Shown: positions 33,490-46,240 of the stretch, one piece after another
Position numbering within the stretch: position 1 is the first letter of the stretch
Layout of the letters: each line of letters begins with the position of its first letter
The notes under the pieces: model-generated
Seen by the model: only the letters and a program-made list of their open reading frames with translations
Databases searched by the model: none
What the model was told of the DNA's origin: nothing
Source: Calliphora vicina
Taxonomy: Eukaryota; Arthropoda; Insecta; Diptera; Calliphoridae
NCBI RefSeq assembly: GCF_958450345.1
Contig: NC_088781.1
Location: 122,090,431-122,154,430 of the forward strand
Reading direction: 5' to 3'
Length of the DNA: 64,000 nt
Translations under genes and position numbers: made by a program

Positions 33490-35145
33490 AGCACCAAAAT
33501 ATTCCTAATGTTGCGGTCTTTATTACGACTTGAATTCAAACTACTTTTTCCTTTTCCTACGAAATATTGTAAGCTTTTTTTTAAATAATTAAATGCATAC
33601 AAACAAAAATTAAAACACTATATATCGTCTAAACAGCATTTATTAGCTTAAAACTAAATAAAACACGAAATGAACAAAAAAAAATCTTTTTTAAAAAACT
33701 AAGTTTACACACTTTTTCAAATTGTTATACTCATTTAGAAAGAAATTTATAAATTAAAACCAAAAAAAAAAACTTAGAAATCCTGTTAAAAAAAAACTTG
33801 CTACCTCTGCTTAAAAACCTAATTTTCTTAACAATAATTTAACACTATTTTTCTAAAACCAGCTTATTTTGCAAACAAAAAAACCTTAAAAAAAAAATTT
33901 CAATTTCAAAAAAAACCCTTAAACAAAACTGCGTGATCCTGTATGTATTTAAAATTTATAAAGGGATAGATAATAAAGAAAAGAAATGCTAAACTTTTTG
34001 AAACAAAATTATAGAATTTCTTTGCTTTATTTTAAATTCCAAACCTACTCACAAGACTTGTATATATACATATTAATTGCTAGATGATAATGAACAAATA
34101 TATTTAGAAAAGAAAAACAAAACTTTACAATTAAATTATAAAAATAATTAGATATTTAAGAGAACATTTTGTAAAAAGTTAAATTAAAATGAAAAAAAAA
34201 ACGCTAAATTAAGTCAAGACAACAACCACCCTGTGTACACTGTAAAAAATTTTATATATAAAACAAATTTAACAAGCAAAAATATAAAGTATTTTGGGTT
34301 TGTCTTACATTCATAAGTTGTATTATAATTTTCAAACCCCAATTTTTATTATTAAATTAAATAATTTTTGTATAAATGTTATATTTTAAAAATTGCAAAA
34401 ACAAAAGTAATTAAATGAATATTTTATAATTATAATATTAATAACTTGTTTTAGACTAAATTAATTTTTAAACTAAATTATTTCGAATACCTTAACAAAA
34501 CACATGAAATTATTTTTCCCCCTTATAAATTTAAACATTCATACTTAAACAATAACATCAAAAATACAATAGTATTAAATTATAAAATAATTGGTATATA
34601 AACAACAACAACTATATGTATTTAAAAACAAAAAAAATATATTTTAATTTTTTCCATTATTAACACAAAAATACAGTTTTAAATAAAATAATAATAAAAA
34701 CAAAAATTAATAATAAAATTACCGAAGGAGATAAATAATATTTAAAGTAATTTACATGTAATTGCAAACAATCGTTTTAGCGCAAGTATATTATATTGAC
34801 GATATAATTATTTATAACAAAGAAAAAACAAAAAAAAACTAAAACATAAAATCAGTATATTAAAATTAATAATAATTAAAAAATTATATTTAAGCAACAG
34901 AAAAACTAAATAAATAAAAATACAATTATTGCATTGTAAGTAATAAAACAACAACAACAGCAAATAAATGCATGTATAACAAACACGATAAAAAAACAAC
35001 AACTGGATTTAAAAAAAAATAAAACCAACAAAAAAACACTAAATAAATTGTGAAAAAATAAATAAAAAAAATTATTAAAAATATAAAACTTTCAAGCATT
35101 TCTTATTCAAACAAAATATAATATTGATTATAGCAAAGGGATTAA
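33490..35145. other. A-rich unique stretch
   Basis: Low-GC, A-rich sequence with ACAACAACA tracts and many AATAAA hexamers. No supported gene. It could be distal 3' UTR of the receptor gene or intergenic DNA. Confidence 0.5.
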
Positions 35146-35151
35146 ACACAA

Positions 35152-35235
35152 GGTTGGCTACCGTTACCGCTAAGCTACCGTTAACGAAATAATACAAATA
35201 ACCGTTTAACGTTTCGAATCGGTAACCAACCTTGA
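35152..35235. mobile_element. Small hairpin MITE-like element
   Basis: CAAGGTTGGCTACCGTTA at the left and TCGGTAACCAACCTTG at the right are near-complementary termini around a short centre with inverted CCGTTAACG/CGTTTAACG copies. This gives an element of about 85 bp. No target duplication was established. Confidence 0.5.
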
Positions 35236-35410
35236 TTGAACAATTTGTTTTCAATAAAAGCGAACCTTTTTGACACAAAGCTTAACATTGGTAGACCTTT
35301 GGATCCCACAATTTCCCCACCCAAAAAAATTCATCTGCCATGCATCAAGTCTAAACTGACAAATCGCTTTATTTTGATATTCTTGCGAAAACAGTAAAGC
35401 AGGTTGTTTT

Positions 35411-36520
35411 ATTATACCCTTGATAATGAGTGGCAAGGGTATACATAAGTTTGTCATTTTTGATTTGCGACCCCACAAAGTATATATATTCTGGATCATT
35501 ATAGACATAGATGGGGGTAGTGCACTAATTTTGCATTTTGCACTAATACTTAGTGATAGTGCAAAATTAGTGCAATCATTTTGTTCATATTTAGTGCTGA
35601 GTTGAAAATTAGCAGCCTCACTAAACATTAGTGATAGTGAGTTAAAAAATTTTGCACTCAAAATTAAATTAGTTGATTTAAAAAAATGCAATCATCAGTT
35701 TATTGCAACTTTTTTGTATGCACTAATTTGAGTGCAACTTCAAATTGTGCACTAAATGTTTAAGTTCAAAATGGTTTAAGTTTATTTCTGTACACTAATT
35801 TAAAACTTAAGACTAATATTTCATTAAAAATAACAAAAAATATTTAAAATTTTTATTTTTCGAATTTGGATTCAACAATTTCATGACTACTCATTTTTGA
35901 AAATTTAGTGATAGTATGTTTAATGCAGCCTTTTTTTGATTTCAGGTTAAAATTTTGCACTAATTAATTGTAGTGCAGATTTTTGCACTAAATCTTCGTT
36001 TGGTGATAGTTAAAAAATTATCACTATCACTAATTTTTTTTAGTGCTAGTTAAGAAATATGCATTATGCAATTTTAGTGAGTGATAGTGCAATGCTGATT
36101 TCAATCAACATTTAGTGCACTAACCCCAACTATGGTTATAGATAGCGAAGTCGAAGCCATGTCCGTCTGTATGTTGAAATCAACTTTCCGTAGCATAATT
36201 CATACATCAATATATCGGGAATTCTCCCGGCTCGGTTGCTATTTTAAATCGATAAAATCGGCCTACAAATGCCTGAGATATAAAAAACCGCGACAACGTC
36301 GATTTTTGGCATATTTTTATCTATATCTGTATTCCTAGTCCTTAATATAGACAACATGCATATCTAATGACAGACATTTCAAAGTCCTTTGTAACGACGT
36401 ATACAAGGCTATAGAAAGTTGTACATATAATGGGTCAAAATCGGAAAGATATTTTTTAATCCGAATTTTTGTTCACCAAAAAAATGTTTGTCTTAAATTT
36501 ATAATTTATAATAAATTAAA
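35411..36520 (+). mobile_element. Dispersed subfamily A element split by a hAT-type MITE
   Basis: TATACCCTTGATAATGAGTGG, ATAAGTTTGTCATT and TATATATATTCTGGATC at the left resume after the MITE as AGCGAAGTCGAAGCCATGTCC and ATCTAATGACAGACATTTC. The 3' hairpin end is missing: a subfamily B element in opposite orientation follows directly at 36521. Confidence 0.7.
35506..36134. mobile_element. hAT-type MITE with 8-bp target duplication
   Basis: Flanked by ATTATAGA (35498-35505) and GTTATAGA (36135-36142), an 8-bp duplication with one change. Terminal inverted repeats read CATAGATGGGGGTAGTGCAC on the left and CATAGTTGGGGTTAGTGCAC on the right (reverse complement). The 629-bp body is filled with both orientations of AGTGATAGTGCA and TTAGTGCA motifs and has no transposase. 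An 8-bp duplication fits the hAT superfamily. Confidence 0.8.
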
Positions 36521-37082
36521 AAACAAGTAAGAAAGTATCGTTGGTCAAGCCCGACCATATAATACCCTACACCAAGTAAATGTGCAAAAACATTTTTCTT
36601 TTAAAATATCAATAATTTATATTTGTGACTGATTTTCGGAAATGGGTCTATATCAGAGCTATAACTAATTATGGACCGATCATAAGAAAATTTAGTGATA
36701 TAAATTTCGTATATATAAAACTTATTTGGAGCGAAATTTGTGTAGAAATCTATATAAATTAAACATTTATGACCGATAAAGTCCAATTTCGGGAGGACAT
36801 TTGTATGGCTCGATTTCAGCCCGTTTCAATAGGCTTGGTCCTTGGGCCGAAAAATGTATACGTACCAAATTTTATCGAAATATCTTCCTGTACTTTGCGC
36901 ACAAGGTTAACATTGACCGACAACCAGCCAGCCAGACGGACGGACCTCGTTTAATCGACTCAGAAAGTGATTACAAGTCGATCGGTATACTTTAAGGTGG
37001 ATGTTAGATTAATATTTTTGGGCGTTACAAACATCTGCACAAACGCATTATACCCTCTCCACTATGGTGGTGTAGGGTATAA
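36521..37082 (-). mobile_element. Dispersed subfamily B element
   Basis: Minus-oriented copy: AACAAGTAAGAAAGTAT and the hairpin TTGGTCAAGCCCGACCA at the low end, CACTATGGTGGTGTAGGGTA at the high end. One GGTCCATAAT module is present. It abuts the truncated subfamily A copy. Confidence 0.8.
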
Positions 37083-37914
37083 AAATTTAAAATAAAAAAT
37101 TAAAATTTTTTTTTTTTTAAATTAAAATGCAAAATATTGTCTAACAAGAAACGTACTACCGATATTATTGTTTAAACATGTTCGATATTTTGAAAAAGAC
37201 AGTTTTATTCTAAAATATTTTGATTTTGTACCAGCTTCTGGAGCTTGGCTCAAATAGTGCGATTACACATCAATTTAAAATTCCTAAAACTAGAGCTGTC
37301 TTAGAAAGATTATAGCTAAGGATAGACGGATAATAATAAATAATGAATATGACTGCTCCAAAATATATCTTGAGTAAATCATTCGTTCGCTTAGTATTCT
37401 AAATACTTTGAAATTCCAACAGTATTAGCATCTTAGGAAAGGAGCAATGGAGGAAAAGTAATATTTTGATTTATTAATTGCATATAATTCGCCAACCAAA
37501 TGCTACATTTATGTAGAATATCATTTCAATTTTGTTAAAAAGAGATATTTCGTATAGCTTTTGTTTTTGTCCCACTGTGCGGTGCGTTGTGGCAAGTGAT
37601 TTATTAATTTTAAAATTCAGAAGGAACAATTTTAGCGAAAATTGCCTTAACCCTTGCTCTGGCACCAATAATTTTCTACGAATTCTGGCACTATTTACAT
37701 TTGCAAATATGTGTAATTTCTTATATATTCATATGCATATTATTGTCAAGGATACTCAAAAACCGTTAGGGATACTGGTAAAACTGTCCATGACATCACC
37801 ACAATAGGCCTATGCTGCTTATGAAGTCAATTATTCTGTTTATTGAGAGATCTGACATCAAAGCTCCTACGATATACTTCATTCTGCACTACCCTAACAT
37901 AAGGGTATGAAAAA

Positions 37915-37942
37915 CTAGTTGATCGCACCGGCTTCGCCCGGT
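37915..37942 (-). mobile_element. Helitron-like 3' terminus
   Basis: On the minus strand, the hairpin ACCGGGCGAAGCCGGT (37927-37942) is followed eight bases later by CTAG (37915-37918) and then T residues. This is the textbook Helitron 3' end: a hairpin 8-12 nt before CTRR, inserted before T. The 5' end was not located. Confidence 0.55.
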
Positions 37943-38055
37943 AGCATTTACTAATGTTAGTTCTTCAAGTTTCTCCAACCCACGCACACCAGACTGTTGT
38001 TATTTATTTGCAAATAAAATATCTATATTTGTACTGTATACTTTAGGGAGCTTTT

Positions 38056-38547
38056 TATACCCTACACCACCATAGTACGTTTGTGCAGATGTGTGTAACG
38101 CCCAAAAATATTGGTCTAACACCCACCTTAAAGTATACCGATCGACTTAGAATCACTTTCTGAGTCGATTTGAAGACATTTCGATCAAATTTGGTACATA
38201 TTTTTTTTCGGCCCAAGGACCAAGGCTATTGAAACTGGCTGAAATCGGTCCATTATTTCACCTAGCCCGCATACAAATGACCTTCCGAAATTGGACTTTA
38301 TCGGACATAAATGTTTAATTTATAAATGTATCTCCACAAATTGCGCTCCAAATAAGTTTTATATATACAAAAATCATGTCACCAAATTTTGTTACGATCG
38401 GTCCATAATTGGTCATAGCCCCCATATAAGGCCCACTTCCGAAAATCACTCAAAAATATAAATTATTGAAATTTTGAAAGAGAAAAATGTTTTTGCTCTT
38501 TTACTTAAGTCGGGCTTGACCGACCATACTTTCTTACTTGTTTTTTA
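38056..38547 (+). mobile_element. Dispersed subfamily B element, internally deleted
   Basis: It has the TATACCCTACACCACCATAG start, GTATACCGATCGACTTAG, one GATCGGTCCATAATTGG module, and the GGGCTTGACCGACC hairpin with CTTACTTGTTTT. The CGTCCGTC region and one module are missing. Confidence 0.8.
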
Positions 38548-38689
38548 TATACTAACGAAGAACGCAAAAAATTAGTCATTGACTCCAAACCATTCCCAAA
38601 TCGGACCAAAAGTACAAAGATTATAGCTATTTTAAAAATCAGATATATACAGCTGTAAATAGTGCCAGAACTAGGGTTAAACATTACAA

Positions 38690-38750
38690 CTAGCATCATA
38701 TGCGGGAAGTTTTGCTTTACTTATTTAATTTGAAGAAAAAGATCAGCTGA
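38690..38750 (+). pseudogene. mariner transposase N-terminal scrap
   Basis: CATATGCGGGAAGTTTTGC followed by TTTACTTATTTAATTTGAA translates as HMREVLLYLFNLKK, the start of mariner transposases. The same DNA begins the larger fragment at 56372. It breaks off after about 20 codons. Confidence 0.5.
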
Positions 38751-38759
38751 TGTACACCG

Positions 38760-41345
38760 GGACTTAACTGTTTTTTATTAAAAAAAACTTTCTTTAAGAA
38801 CATTTAACAGTTTTATGATTTTCTGTTTTCTTCATGTAGAAGTTTTTGGTATAAAAACATGTCCTATTTTTCAAATATGTCGTCCCACCGCCCTTCAGAA
38901 TTTGACCTAGCTTTTATTAAAATTTAAATTTTCGGCCACATGTTATAAAAATATTGACTTGAATTTTTTTTTTTTTTTTGTAAGACCAAAAATTAACTTG
39001 TCAAATTTCTATAACTCGAAAATTAAAAGAAATAAATATTACATGCAAGCATGTCTTTTCAAGACCTAGCTGAGATCTTTCCGGAAATATAAATCTTTGA
39101 AATCGGATGGGAAATAAAAAATTAGAATAGAAATAGTTTAGAAATACCAGATTTATTTCCAACAAAGTAGACTTGTGACTTACAGCATCAAACATTTCCA
39201 TACATCAAACACTTGAGAAGAGCATATTAGTCCATTAGTATAACTCTTAGATCAATTGCATAATATGGTAGTAATTAAAGAACTTTTAAAATAATAAATA
39301 GATTTCAACAAAACTTGAAACATTAATAGACGAGAAGTTAGGCTTTTAAAATATTGTATGCTGATATGACAAGTTTAATCATAGAGGTCGGTATAATGCG
39401 CCAAAGTTGACCTACTTTTAAGGAAAGAAATTATTTGATTTTTATAAAAAAAACTCATATTTTATTAAATTTGTGTTAATGTAACTAAATTGTATGTAAT
39501 TTTATTTTATAATAAAATACCTTAAGCTTAGTTGTGAGTATATTTTTGTTAATATTTGTGGAAAATATTAAGAAAATTAAACCAGCTTTAAACATTTCCC
39601 ATCTTGCTGTTCTAGCATTTAGTTATAATTTAACTGTCCTTCGACCTTAAAGTTTAAATAAAATTTATAACTCTTTCATACATAAAAAATCATGTTAAAC
39701 ACTAAACAGAAAAAAAAATAAAATATTTTTTTTTACAAAAAAAGCCAGAATCAGCCATAAATATCAACAATTTAAAAATACTCTCCACAGTACTTTAGAT
39801 AAATAACAAAAACAACAAAGAAAATACATAAATAAATGAATGAATGAGGAAAGAAAAAAAAAACAGCACAACATAAACACTTTTTACAATTGTGTGTTAA
39901 AATAAATACAATAAAATAAATTTAAACAAATGAGTTTGTTAAACACATGTGTAAACGCAGGCATGTGGGCGGGCGATCTCGCTCAGTCAAAAACGTATAA
40001 AATAAATGATTGAATGGTTGGCTAAATGGGACCATGGCACAATGAATGGATAAACGTTCGGCCGTATGATGGGATTGAGATTGGGATAGATGACGGGTTA
40101 GTTTGGCTGAATGAATGGATGGATGGATGAAGATGAGTGAGTGGTGGAGTGGTTGTAGGGATTTTGTTGTTGTTGTTGTGTTGATTTCGTTCTTTTCGAA
40201 TAAAAACAACAGCACTTAAATGCAATTTACAAATGTGAAAATAAAACAACGACAACGTAAGCAACAAACTATAACACTAATATCCCAGCAAATGTTTTAG
40301 TTACAAAATAGCTACATTTACAACAAAATTATTTCGTTGCTGTAACGAATTCAATGAGATAAATATTTTAAAAAATCAAGGGGTTGATTTTCCTTCAGGT
40401 TTGATTTTATTTTCCTTTAATTTCTTTTAATTGATCTATTCCTTTCCCTTCCACATTTCACTGGGTTATGGCTACACAACTGCCAGCTAAAGTGAAAAAC
40501 AACAATAGGATGAAAGTTTTTTTTGCTGCCGCTTCTATTGTTGTTGCTGTTATTGCTGTGAAGTGTGTATTTTTTGCGTAAAAGCGTTGGAGGAAAAAAA
40601 GCAACAGTGGCAAGTTGTACACTAACAGTCACTATTAAAATAAACAGATGATAGAAATGAACGAATCGAACGAACACTCAATTATGTGTATGTAGTTTAA
40701 GAGCAATAAATAAATGCACCTGAGCTTCACTTATAAATAATAAGTAACACATGCATAAATATACACAACTACAGCATAGAAAAACTCATACATACCCATA
40801 AAATAATACAAATAAAACCACGCACTTTGTCAGTCTGTTTAAATATAGAGGGAGAAACAATACAAAAACACAACTATTAATAGGAAAAGTTAACAAAAAA
40901 AAAACATAAAATTGGCAGCCAGGAGTGGTGGACAGCATCATCGATACATCACTTTTGCGACATATCATTTCCCGTTTTACACCCCTTACTAACGCTACTC
41001 TTACTTTCCAATGATGAAACAAACAGTGGGCTTACAAGTAGTACTGGTTTAAAAACAAAAACGTTGGATTTAGGTTTTAGTTTGATGGGAATATGATAAT
41101 TGTTTCTACGCTACTCGACCAATAGGCAGAATTACATATTCGACTTGGTGATACGAATAGGAACAACAAGGAGGCCTTAATTTCGTCTCTTCGTTCTAAT
41201 GAGAACAGGTCAATTGGTTTAGAATTTTATATCCCAACATACGGCTTGTTTATGGTTGTTGAATGGTTGCATTAATAGTTATCTAGTTAGGGTTTAGTTT
41301 ATTTGAGATTAAATTTATACGCTACATAGGGTTGCCGGTTTTATT
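38760..41345. other. Unique A+T-rich sequence without supported genes
   Basis: Includes GAATGAATG and GGATGGATGGATG simple repeats (39838-40130), a TTGTTGTTGTTG tract near 40164 and CA-rich stretches. Open frames here are short and not recognisable. Confidence 0.55.
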
Positions 41346-41846
41346 TTTATAAACAACGGGAGAATTAAAATTTGTATTAAAATCTTATATTTTAGTTATA
41401 AGATTTGAATACATATTGTCAGGCCTAAACAAATATTCAATAAATAATTTAAAGAAGTCAAATTTGGTGAAAAATGGTGGAATTCTTAAAACATACGCTG
41501 GAAAAAAACAGAAAATGCTAATATCGGCGAGCCATATTCGAAAAGTTCCGAAGGAATATTGTCAGGATCTGCAGAATTGCCGTTTTTTAGCTTTGGTTTC
41601 GTCGGGCGGACGGAGGTTAGTCGTCTATAGCGTTTCTGTTGGCTTCTGGCAAATTTTGTGTGAAAAATTCACACCACCGCACAATGTCAGATTTTGCCAT
41701 TTTAGGTGGACTGTATTTTGAAAACTATTAAAGGTAAAGCTACGAATTTTTGAACTAGTTATTTTCATGAAAATACGCATCGTTTTTGAAAAATTAGGCG
41801 AAATCGGACATGGGGAAAAAAATGCAATTTTTTCAGGAATCGAAAT

Positions 41847-42310
41847 ACAGGCAAATCCCGGTATAATGAATCTCACTTTAACGAAAATCCGATTTAACGC
41901 ACGGTCAAATTAGTAACATTGACTACCTTATATAACGAACGTTTCAAAAATTGTATGCTCGATATAACGAATGATGAGAAAAAACAAACAGAATCAAACA
42001 AACGACCACATTTTTAAAATTGACAACCTTTTATAGCGAATATTTCGAAAATTGTACGCTCAATATAACGAACAGAAAGTATAAATAACAAAAGTAGTAA
42101 AGAATGTGAAAATTAGAAAATAAGTCGTTACAGTACCGTTTTCAATGGTTACTCTCTTTATTAATAGGTGCTGCCATTTTTTCTATAGTGGTTTTAATTG
42201 TTTTTTTTCACAATATCGAATGAAAGATTTCGTTCGCATTCTAAGCGAAAGAAAACTGATTCACTGATTTGCTTGTATATACATAATTGTCGTTATAATG
42301 AGATATAAAA
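41847..42310 (+). mobile_element. pogo/Tigger-like element fragment
   Basis: TA is followed by CAGGCAAATCCCGGTATAAT, then repeated TATAACGAA phrases (near 41932, 41955, 42031, 42065). This resembles the termini of pogo/Tigger elements, which begin with CAG...ATAACGA repeats. The opposite terminal repeat was not found and no transposase frame is visible. Confidence 0.4.
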
Positions 42311-42617
42311 CACAAAAATTGGTTTAAAAATTTTAAAGTTATTAAAAAATTCCCAGATCATTAACTTTCTCAAGCCACTAGAATACGAAATGTAGAAACA
42401 AAATTAACATATTTTGAGATATATTAAAATATTAGCTAATTTTTACTTAAAATATATCCATATTTACTTGTATATGAGTTTTTGTCTTCGTAGTATATCG
42501 TTAACCTATTCGCGGGTATGAGACAAAATTTTAACGGCTGTTTCAAAACTCCATTTTAAAATTTTTAATTTAATAACACTATGCGACAAATAGTAGGGTC
42601 AGTGATGGGCGGGGGTT

Positions 42618-43561
42618 AGGTCTAGGAATCGAGATATATCGATTTGAAATTAGTATGAATCGTATAGGAAAAATTTTAATTTTTTGACATTTTCATGCAT
42701 TTTGACCATCAAAATGTCAGAAAATCGGAAAGTTATGTTCAGTAAAGTTGTTAAGCTCAACGCCAGCTACAACATAGTCAATAAACAAAAGTGGTATTTT
42801 TGGTTTTCATTCACTGGAACCCTGGAAAATCAGTTTTTCATAATTTTTTTCGGTAGTTATCTTTCACAAATCAATTAAAATCATCTAATACTGTACCCAA
42901 AGCAAAAATATAGTTGTACAAGTTCTATAACAATATTATGGTTACTGTAATTATGTATATGATTTCGGTAATCATAATATGTTTAAGTTACCATTCATAT
43001 AATTGAAGCAAGTATATATATGTTTATGGAATCATGTTTATGATGAATCATTACATCATAATATGTTGTACTCAGAGTATGATAATCATTATTCAAGAAC
43101 AATACAATATGGTGAAGTAATACATCATAAAAATGGTTGCCACAAACATATACTTAATTACTACAATCATATATATGATTGCTGCAATTATATTATTGGT
43201 AACTTAAACATATTATGATTACCGCAATCATATACATAATTACAATAAACATAATATTGTTAAAAAACTTGAAAAAATTATGAAATGGTTATGGTAAACA
43301 TGTACAAGTCTCTGAGTATAGTATTAGATGATTTTAATTGAGTTGTGAAAGATAACTAACGAAGAAAATTATGAAAAACTGATTTACCAGGGTTCCACTC
43401 AATGAAAACCAAAAATACCACTTTTGTTTATTGACTATGTTGTAGCTGGCGTTGAGCTTAACAACTTTACTGAACTTTACTGACATTTTGATGGTCAAAA
43501 TGCATGAAAATGGCAAAAAAATTAAAAATTTTCAAATCGATATATCTCGATTCCTAGACCT
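42618..43561. repeat. 0.94-kb near-perfect palindrome (fold-back element)
   Basis: AGGTCTAGGAATCGA at the left end is the complement of TCGATTCCTAGACCT at the right end. The complementarity continues through both arms: AACGCCAGCTACAACATAGT against ACTATGTTGTAGCTGGCGTT, and the inner ATAATCATA-rich part as well. The centre lies near 43,080, with almost no loop. Arms are roughly 460 bp with scattered mismatches and small indels. It could be a fold-back transposon or, if transcribed, a hairpin-RNA source. Confidence 0.8.
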
Positions 43562-44124
43562 GACTCAGCGAAACGCCGGGACACCTATAATTTTTTTTTA
43601 TCGATCTAACATTTCCCATTGAATTTACATAGAAAAAATGGGAAAAGGGAGAAAACTCCCGGGGAATTTTTATTCATAATTGGGCTGAATATGAAAAAAG
43701 TATTACAATATCTCAGGGTTAAAGTTTGAAAAACAACAAATGAAAGAAATCTTTTCTGAGCTAAGCCAGATTTTTATAAATCCCAGAGAAGAAAACCTTA
43801 GCTCGCGGCCGAAGTCCTGCAATTCAAAACAACTTTTCTCAGCGAAGGTAGTTTTTGATATACATCAGAGTCCCGCAATGCAATAAATCTTTGGTATTAG
43901 GGAGTTAGTTTACATAAACAAATTGCTTCGGATTGGGAATTATTTCATTTCTATTGGGATTTATTTCATTAGGAGTTATTGCGCTTTTTTTGGGACTAAT
44001 ATTTTAAAATTATGAAACCGCCGTTTACTGAGTGTAATTTCATATCATTGGGAGTTATTTCACGGTACCATGACTCTATGGTATAAAACAACTTATATCA
44101 ATGCTCACCAGACAAAATTCAGCA

Positions 44125-44510
44125 AAAATATGTCCTAAATATGTAAAAAGAATTCAGAATCTTTGGATTAAAGCCCCCATATATAATCCACTTCCTAAAA
44201 TCACTTAAATACGCATAAATCGCTTGCAAAATCTTTATCAGATATTTGACATAAATAATTTCAATATATAGAAATCGCCGTACCAAATTCCATGAAGATC
44301 GGTCCATAATTGGTCATAGCTCCCATTTAGGCACCATTTTCGAAAACACACATAAATATACATAAATATTTTACTAATATCGATATCAGATTGAAATTCG
44401 ACATAAATAATCCCCATATTTTTATGGGTTTTATGAAGATCGATAGCTCCCATATAAGTACTACTTCCGAAAAACATGTTAGCCTAAATAAAAATCGTAT
44501 ATATATATCT
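44125..44510 (+). mobile_element. Fragment of dispersed element (GGTCCATAAT modules)
   Basis: Contains ATGAAGATCGGTCCATAATT, TCATAGCTCCCATTTAGG and a second degenerate module with ATAGCTCCCATATAAG. These are the internal modules of the dispersed family without its ends. Confidence 0.65.
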
Positions 44511-45643
44511 GTTTACGCCAAAAACAACACTTAGCGATTTTCCTCATTTCCCTGCAATTCCAATTTTCCCACAATATATATAAATGCAGAATGTTATATG
44601 TTGCAGTATACTTCCACTTGTCATTAAGTACTAAATTAATCGTAGAGTCGTAAATACTTCTTTTTGCGAGAGATACAAATCTAATTCTGAACTGTGCACT
44701 TCGTTATTCGCTAATCCTATTGTTCCTTATTGGTAAGAATCCATATTTCAAATAATTGAATAAATAATTAGAAAAATCCTAATTATTTTGTTTTATTTCT
44801 TTCTTTCCTTTTTTCATATTTATTTGTCCAATTATTCTGAGTACAAAATCTAAACGATTTTGTTTCGGCTCAGAGAGTTTGAACAACCTTCCAATTCATC
44901 CAGCCCTTTCCCCTTCACCCAGCTTTTCACCACAACAATATCGATATCGAGCCATAATTTTCCACAGATCAGTTGTATTAGCAAATCATCCTATTGGTTT
45001 TTGTGACGATCAGTCCATAATTTGTCATAGCTCACATCCAAAAAATTTATAATCGATATCGATAAAAAATATAGGTTTTTGTGGCTTTTTTTGCCCATAT
45101 TCGGAAAATACGTTTATCATAGATTTATCCGGGTGAGCCAGATAAATGTTTTTATAGAAAACGCACAACAATTGGTGCCCATAATATATTGGTGTGCCGA
45201 ATATAGAGCTTACTCGTTATACCCTTCACCTTCGTGAGAAGGGTATATTTAAGTTTGTCATTCCGTTTATAATTTCCACAATATAATTTTCCGACCCTAT
45301 AAAGAATATATATTCTGGATCCTTATAGACAGCGGAGTCGATTAAGCCATGTCCGTCTGTCTGTCTGTCTGTTGAAATCAACTTTCCGAAGCTCCCAAAT
45401 AACATACACGACTCATACAAACATCAATATCTACGGAATTATTCCGTATTAAATCGGTGCTATTTAAAATCGAGAAAATCGGTCCACAAATGGCTGAGAT
45501 ATAAGGAAATAACCAGGACAACATCGATTGTTGACCTATTTTTGACCTATATCTGGATTACTAAGTCATTAATATTGTTACGAAATTGTACTTGAATTCA
45601 AACATAACAATTGGTGTCAGAAGTGGGATTGCAAATTAATAAG

Positions 45644-46240
45644 CATGAAGTTTGAGGAACTAAAAGTTGAACAACTCAAGAAAGAATTGAGTAGGTTGGA
45701 GCTACCAACAGCAGTTAACAAAGCATAATTGCAGAAGAGGCTCATAGATGAATTCAAGTGGCGTGATATTGATATTGGAACTTACGAGTTTGAGTATGGA
45801 GAAGAATTGGAAGTTTCTACCCGTGCAACAGCAGGCAGAATGGATTTAAGCACTATGTTTGCTGCTATGATGGAAAAATTCAAAGAAACAAATGAGATAT
45901 TTGCTCAAGTTCAAGAAACTTATAAAGTAAACAACGAGAAGCTTCTAGAAATTTTTAAAGTAAACAACGAGAAGCTGTTAGCTGAAGTTAAAGAAACTTT
46001 CAGAGTAAACAAGGATAAACTTCTAGCTAAACTTCAAGAATCTTCTAGAGCCACAGACAAGAAAATTCAGAAAGTGTCTGATGTTATTAACAACAGAGTG
46101 GCATTGATAAAAAGGTGTAGGACTTGAATAATGTTCAATGTCAAGAAGAGGCAGTTGTAGAGGCTTTAAATGAGAAACAATGTAAAACCAAAATTAAATG
46201 TTATAACTGTGGTAAAATTGGTTATATTCAGCGAAACTGA
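45644..46240 (+). pseudogene. gag remnant of the LTR element
   Basis: The frame opens with ATG at 45644, then MKFEELKVEQLKKELSRL, a SAP-domain-like helix pair. An in-frame TAA follows at 45726-45728. It then continues as a coiled-coil-like stretch with repeats of KVNNEKLL to about 46127. After a frameshift there is a zinc-knuckle-like CYNCGKIGYIQRN near 46198-46240. Its histidine is replaced by tyrosine and its last cysteine by a stop (TGA). The protein is therefore broken. Confidence 0.7.

Larger units (their letters stand above)
37651..38676. mobile_element. piggyBac-type non-autonomous element carrying nested elements
   Basis: TTAA at 37647-37650 and 38677-38680 flanks complementary ends: CCCTTGCTCTGGCAC (37651-37665) and GTGCCAGAACTAGGG (38662-38676). 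A subterminal copy TCTGGCACTATTTACA occurs near 37684, and its complement near 38654. There is no transposase. It has been invaded by a Helitron-like end (37915-37942) and a subfamily B element (38056-38547). Confidence 0.7.

Noticed and set aside
35251..35691. 146-codon open frame on the minus strand
   Set aside because: It runs across a unique stretch, a dispersed element start and the terminal part of a MITE, with no recognisable domain, so it is a chance frame.
41416..41721. 101-codon open frame on the plus strand
   Set aside because: No recognisable motif, no supporting splice or promoter signals, and it ends next to a transposon-like terminus.
45612..45630. Possible tRNA gene fragment
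   Set aside because: Only the 18 bases complementary to a tRNA-Leu 3' end are present, right after an LTR; it is a primer-binding site.
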